Source: Mesocentrotus franciscanus (Eukaryota; Echinodermata; Echinoidea; Camarodonta; Strongylocentrotidae). From it: a stretch of DNA of 64,000 nt. The stretch spans positions 5,600,261-5,664,260 of the forward strand of contig CP137668.1 of the NCBI GenBank assembly GCA_037976565.1, in the 5' to 3' direction. The notes beneath the pieces are model-generated. The model saw nothing but the letters and a program-made list of their open reading frames with translations. It made no database searches and had not been told where the DNA came from. This document shows positions 62,401-64,000 of this stretch, piece by piece (position 1 is the first letter of the stretch; every line of letters begins with the position of its first letter). The translations under genes and the position numbers were made by a program.

Positions 62401-63938
62401 TGTGAATGAATCCGATGACCGGGGTAATACAAGACTCTGTAAAGCGTCTAAAAAGGTTTTGCGTATTAAGTGCGATATGAATCCAGATTTGTTATTATCG
62501 GATGAAGAATGAGATCATAATTATTCTAGGGAAGCTGTGATATGCCTAAATAATTATATTTAACTTCGATTGAAATGACAAATAACAGTTTCAGAAGAGT
62601 TTCAGAAGAGTTTCGCTTATTTCGCTTATGGAATATCATAATGATATTGATAATTGCAACAATACTTTGCCTTCGCATGGTATAATGCATAGACACTTCC
62701 CAGCGCTTTCACACGCCATTATTACCCTTTAATCAAAGGGTTTCAAGCCAAGTATTCAATTAGGATCATTCACCTGTTGCTGTATTTTCCATTGAATGTG
62801 CTTATGTTCCTAATAATACACATAAATTGGAATATAACCACTGATTTAATGTCAAAATTAAGAAAATTGCATTACGACGTCTTAAAATCAAATCCATCCT
62901 GTACATTACAATCTTTAAAGTTTATCCTCATTTTTTTAACTTCTCTTGTTGTCTTGACTTATTGTTTTAATCTGTTATTATGTATATGATGTTTGAATTG
63001 AATTAATATATAATTAATATACTTAATTTAATTAATTCTATAATGTTACCTAAGTCCCACCCATCTTCGTTTTTACTAAGCTCCATTCGACCGATCACGA
63101 ACCAGATACAGGCCAGCCAATGAGCGAGCAGGGCAAAGGCCAGCATGAAGAAAGTGAGAACGATAGCACTGTACTGGGAGTATCGCTCAATCTTGTTGAG
63201 CAATCGAAGAAGACGAAGTAACCTAGCTAACTTGATGAGTTGAATGGTATCCAACTGCGTATGAGAGAGTAAACAGGAGGGAAGAAAGAGAGAGAGAGAG
63301 AGGGAACAGATAATCAAAATTTTAAAGTATGCCTTTTTATGCGAGAAACTCAATGCCTCTCTTCATTTCCTATAGCTACGTGTATGGAGTATTATGCGCT
63401 CAGCTTTGATAATCGACGCCTTCTTTCCTACATTTAATTATGCCTATTATGTATACTTGATATTATTTGACTATATGTATATTAGGAGGAAATTATTTGA
63501 TAGATAAATATTACTTTTCACTGAACCGAATCATATTACTGTATATATATAAAGGATACTTGATAAGAATTATTTTATCTCTTTTTTGTCGACAGTCATA
63601 ATGATCAGTTCAGTTCAGTTTATTGAATTCCATCTTTAAAAACATTTTTACAAAGGTAAAAACATGCAATTTCATGTAAAATATAATACATAAATTGGGA
63701 TAACATATACATGATTGATTTACATTGACATTACATGCTGATGTGTTTGTTGTTAAAACCCACGAAGAAGTGTCTCTTACCTTTAATTTGAATATTTGTG
63801 TGAGTATATCAAAGGGAACGGCTGCTAACAAGTCTATGAAGAACCAACTCCGTACATAGTTCAGTCCTATCGCCCTCGCCTCGTATACCACTTTCCCCGA
63901 TTTACTCACGTAAGTCGTTCGGAAGTTGATCACGACAT
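49874..63938 (-). CDS. KCNH: Elk-type (Kv12, KCNH3/4/8-like) voltage-gated potassium channel, 13 exons visible, 5' end outside
   Basis: Thirteen minus-strand exons, all with AG/GT borders and matching phases, join to 792 codons plus TGA. In order: S2-S3 ([19 protein letters not shown]), S4 ([17 protein letters not shown]) to S5, pore helix and filter SVGFGN (61964-61947), S6 and C-linker ([15 protein letters not shown]), cyclic-nucleotide-binding homology domain ([17 protein letters not shown]), a charged linker, and a C-terminal coiled coil. The family forms tetrameric potassium channels of the plasma membrane. Elk rather than Erg or Eag is favoured by VSANT after the filter and by SKSGKVV...EAR. 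The tripeptide FNL after the binding domain corresponds to the intrinsic ligand, usually YNL in Elk and FNL in Erg. The PAS domain and S1 lie beyond base 64000. Confidence 0.93.
50655..50755 (-). CDS. KCNH: KCNH exon: start of C-terminal coiled coil
   Basis: Encodes [20 protein letters not shown] then [13 protein letters not shown]. The correct frame is fixed by the phase-1 junction with the preceding exon; the longer open frame overlapping here is a shadow. Confidence 0.8.
51571..51755 (-). CDS. KCNH: KCNH exon: Ser/Arg-rich linker
   Basis: [20 protein letters not shown] then [23 protein letters not shown] patches are possible kinase sites. Phase 2 in, phase 1 out. Confidence 0.75.
52113..52330 (-). 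CDS. KCNH: KCNH exon: acidic, Ser/Thr-rich linker
   Basis: [20 protein letters not shown], then a Glu/Asp/Ser-rich stretch ending SVPPDLSPR. Probably disordered. Phase 0 in, phase 2 out. Confidence 0.75.
53497..53598 (-). CDS. KCNH: KCNH exon: basic linker
   Basis: [20 protein letters not shown] then [14 protein letters not shown]. Flanked by a TTTCAG acceptor and an AGAgtgagt donor. Its strongly basic end is poorly conserved in the family. Phase 0 in and out. Confidence 0.75.
54590..54698 (-). CDS. KCNH: KCNH exon: C-helix and intrinsic-ligand region
   Basis: [20 protein letters not shown] then [19 protein letters not shown] takes the place of the Elk YNL motif. Phase 2 in, phase 0 out. 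Confidence 0.9.
55350..55455 (-). CDS. KCNH: KCNH exon: binding homology domain, middle
   Basis: [20 protein letters not shown] then [15 protein letters not shown]. Phase 1 in, phase 2 out. Confidence 0.92.
55658..55800 (-). CDS. KCNH: KCNH exon: cyclic-nucleotide-binding homology domain, first part
   Basis: [20 protein letters not shown] then [20 protein letters not shown] and VVAILG. Phase 2 in, phase 1 out. Confidence 0.93.
56479..56585 (-). CDS. KCNH: KCNH exon: C-linker to binding domain
   Basis: [20 protein letters not shown] then [10 protein letters not shown]. Phase 0 in, phase 2 out. Confidence 0.92.
56679..57485. mobile_element. hAT-like MITE in a KCNH intron with an internal duplication
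   Basis: Left end cagtggcggatctag; the right end is a decayed caggcacagatcttc-type inverse near 57471-57485. The block cggcgaggcgatttt...ataacgtctttttaaatca occurs twice (about 56725-56912 and 56952-57075). A T-rich run (56739-56792) follows the left end. Relatives occur at 1190-1437 and 7869-9285. No target duplication found. Confidence 0.55.
57784..57983 (-). CDS. KCNH: KCNH exon: end of S6 and C-linker
   Basis: [20 protein letters not shown] then [20 protein letters not shown] and [11 protein letters not shown]. Phase 1 in, phase 0 out. Confidence 0.93.
58085..58855 (+). mobile_element. L1-like ORF2 3' fragment in a KCNH intron
   Basis: [20 protein letters not shown] then [20 protein letters not shown] and WDCP match the cysteine/histidine C-terminal region of L1/Tx1 ORF2 ('C-x2-C...H-x3-W-x2-C'). 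It continues through [20 protein letters not shown] remains to an AT-rich 3' end. It is antisense to the host gene. Confidence 0.7.
59370..59470 (-). mobile_element. possible retrotransposon 3' end with GATA-type tail
   Basis: On the minus strand, gacaataaatgatatctt leads into a TATCT repeat and then gcccagaggcacgcgagcc. It resembles 3' ends of CR1-like elements; no coding part is seen nearby. Confidence 0.3.
59695..59910. repeat. GA-rich low-complexity stretch in a KCNH intron
   Basis: Purine-rich gagagagag and aagaaagaaaag tracts. Confidence 0.7.
60340..61860. repeat. CAAT/ATCA-type simple repeats in a KCNH intron, with an embedded MITE
   Basis: Runs such as atcaatcaatcaatc (60360-60540, 60700-60770, 61330-61500) and CAA repeats (61517-61570, 61815-61840). 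The MITE-like block at 60804-61293 sits among them. Confidence 0.7.
60804..61293. mobile_element. MITE-like block with ttgttcagacg ends
   Basis: ttgttcagacg on the left faces cgtctgaacatg on the right; the inside is richer in G/C (tagtcggggtaaa, ttaccccgaccga) than the surroundings. No clear target duplication. Confidence 0.45.
61889..62083 (-). CDS. KCNH: KCNH exon: turret, pore helix, selectivity filter, start of S6
   Basis: Turret with NST and NNS glycosylation-type sites, then [20 protein letters not shown] and [18 protein letters not shown] is the potassium filter of the EAG superfamily. Phase 1 in and out. Confidence 0.95.
62166..62515 (+). mobile_element. tRNA-derived SINE in a KCNH intron
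   Basis: The head resembles a tRNA(Ser)-type gene: A-box-like tagtcgagtgg (62174-62184), ttgactagaaatgc, and a B-box-like ggcttcgatcc (62217-62227). The tail has gactctgtaaagcgtct and gcgtattaagtgcgatatga, a widespread SINE 3' theme. It has diverged too far from a cloverleaf to be a working tRNA. Confidence 0.6.
63050..63254 (-). CDS. KCNH: KCNH exon: S4 voltage sensor and S5
   Basis: [20 protein letters not shown] carries the regularly spaced arginines of S4; [20 protein letters not shown] is S5. Phase 0 in, phase 1 out. Confidence 0.92.
63781..63938 (-). CDS. KCNH: KCNH exon: S2 end, S3
   Basis: Acceptor AG at 63940-63939, donor GT after 63781. Starts with two bases of an Asp codon. Encodes [20 protein letters not shown] to [20 protein letters not shown]; ends in phase 0. 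Confidence 0.9.
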
Positions 63939-64000
63939 CTAACAATTAAAGTAAATACATAAATAAACAGCTAAAGGAGGTTGTTAACACTGAGAACTAA

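Overview
The window reads as animal nuclear DNA from an invertebrate deuterostome, most probably an echinoderm such as a sea urchin (inference). The reasons are an AT-rich background, a tandem array of near-identical Toll-like receptor (TLR) genes each with one uninterrupted coding block, introns and spacers full of degraded retrotransposons and MITEs, and a 500-base assembly gap (31736-32235). There are no bacterial-type operons.

Layout. From 1 to about 46.2 kb lies a head-to-tail, plus-strand array of four TLR copies: A (3' part only, 1-1137), B (12714-15374), C (28626-31299) and D (41207-43880). Each full-length copy has a signal peptide, a cysteine-capped leucine-rich-repeat ectodomain, an LRRCT cap (CNC...W...C), one membrane helix and a divergent cytoplasmic TIR domain. 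All three full-length copies carry two or three single-base losses relative to one another, at different places; allowing for these they imply proteins of 887-891 residues. The spacers are paralogous and descend from one duplicated unit. Comparing them reveals 'empty' and 'filled' sites for several insertions: a hAT-like element with an 8-bp target-site duplication (7869-9285), a Mutator-like element with perfect 133-bp inverted repeats that carries a RecQ helicase fragment (9696-10775), a CR1/Jockey-type retrotransposon (18447-21927), an L1/Tx1-type fragment (32924-34697) and at least three MITEs. Upstream of B and C lies an N-terminal retroelement remnant containing a 2A-like motif.

From 46.2 to 49.9 kb I see no gene apart from the probable 3' UTR of the next one. 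From 49874 to 63938 the minus strand carries 13 exons of a voltage-gated potassium channel of the EAG superfamily, best matching the Elk (Kv12, KCNH3/4/8) type. They run from S2-S3 through S4-S5, the pore (SVGFGN), the C-linker, the cyclic-nucleotide-binding homology domain and a C-terminal coiled coil to the stop codon. Intron phases agree at every junction. The N-terminal PAS domain and S1 must lie beyond base 64000. Its introns hold MITEs, an L1-like fragment and a tRNA-derived SINE.

The two parts are not functionally linked: the array is an innate immune receptor cluster in active birth-and-death evolution, and the channel gene marks its flank.
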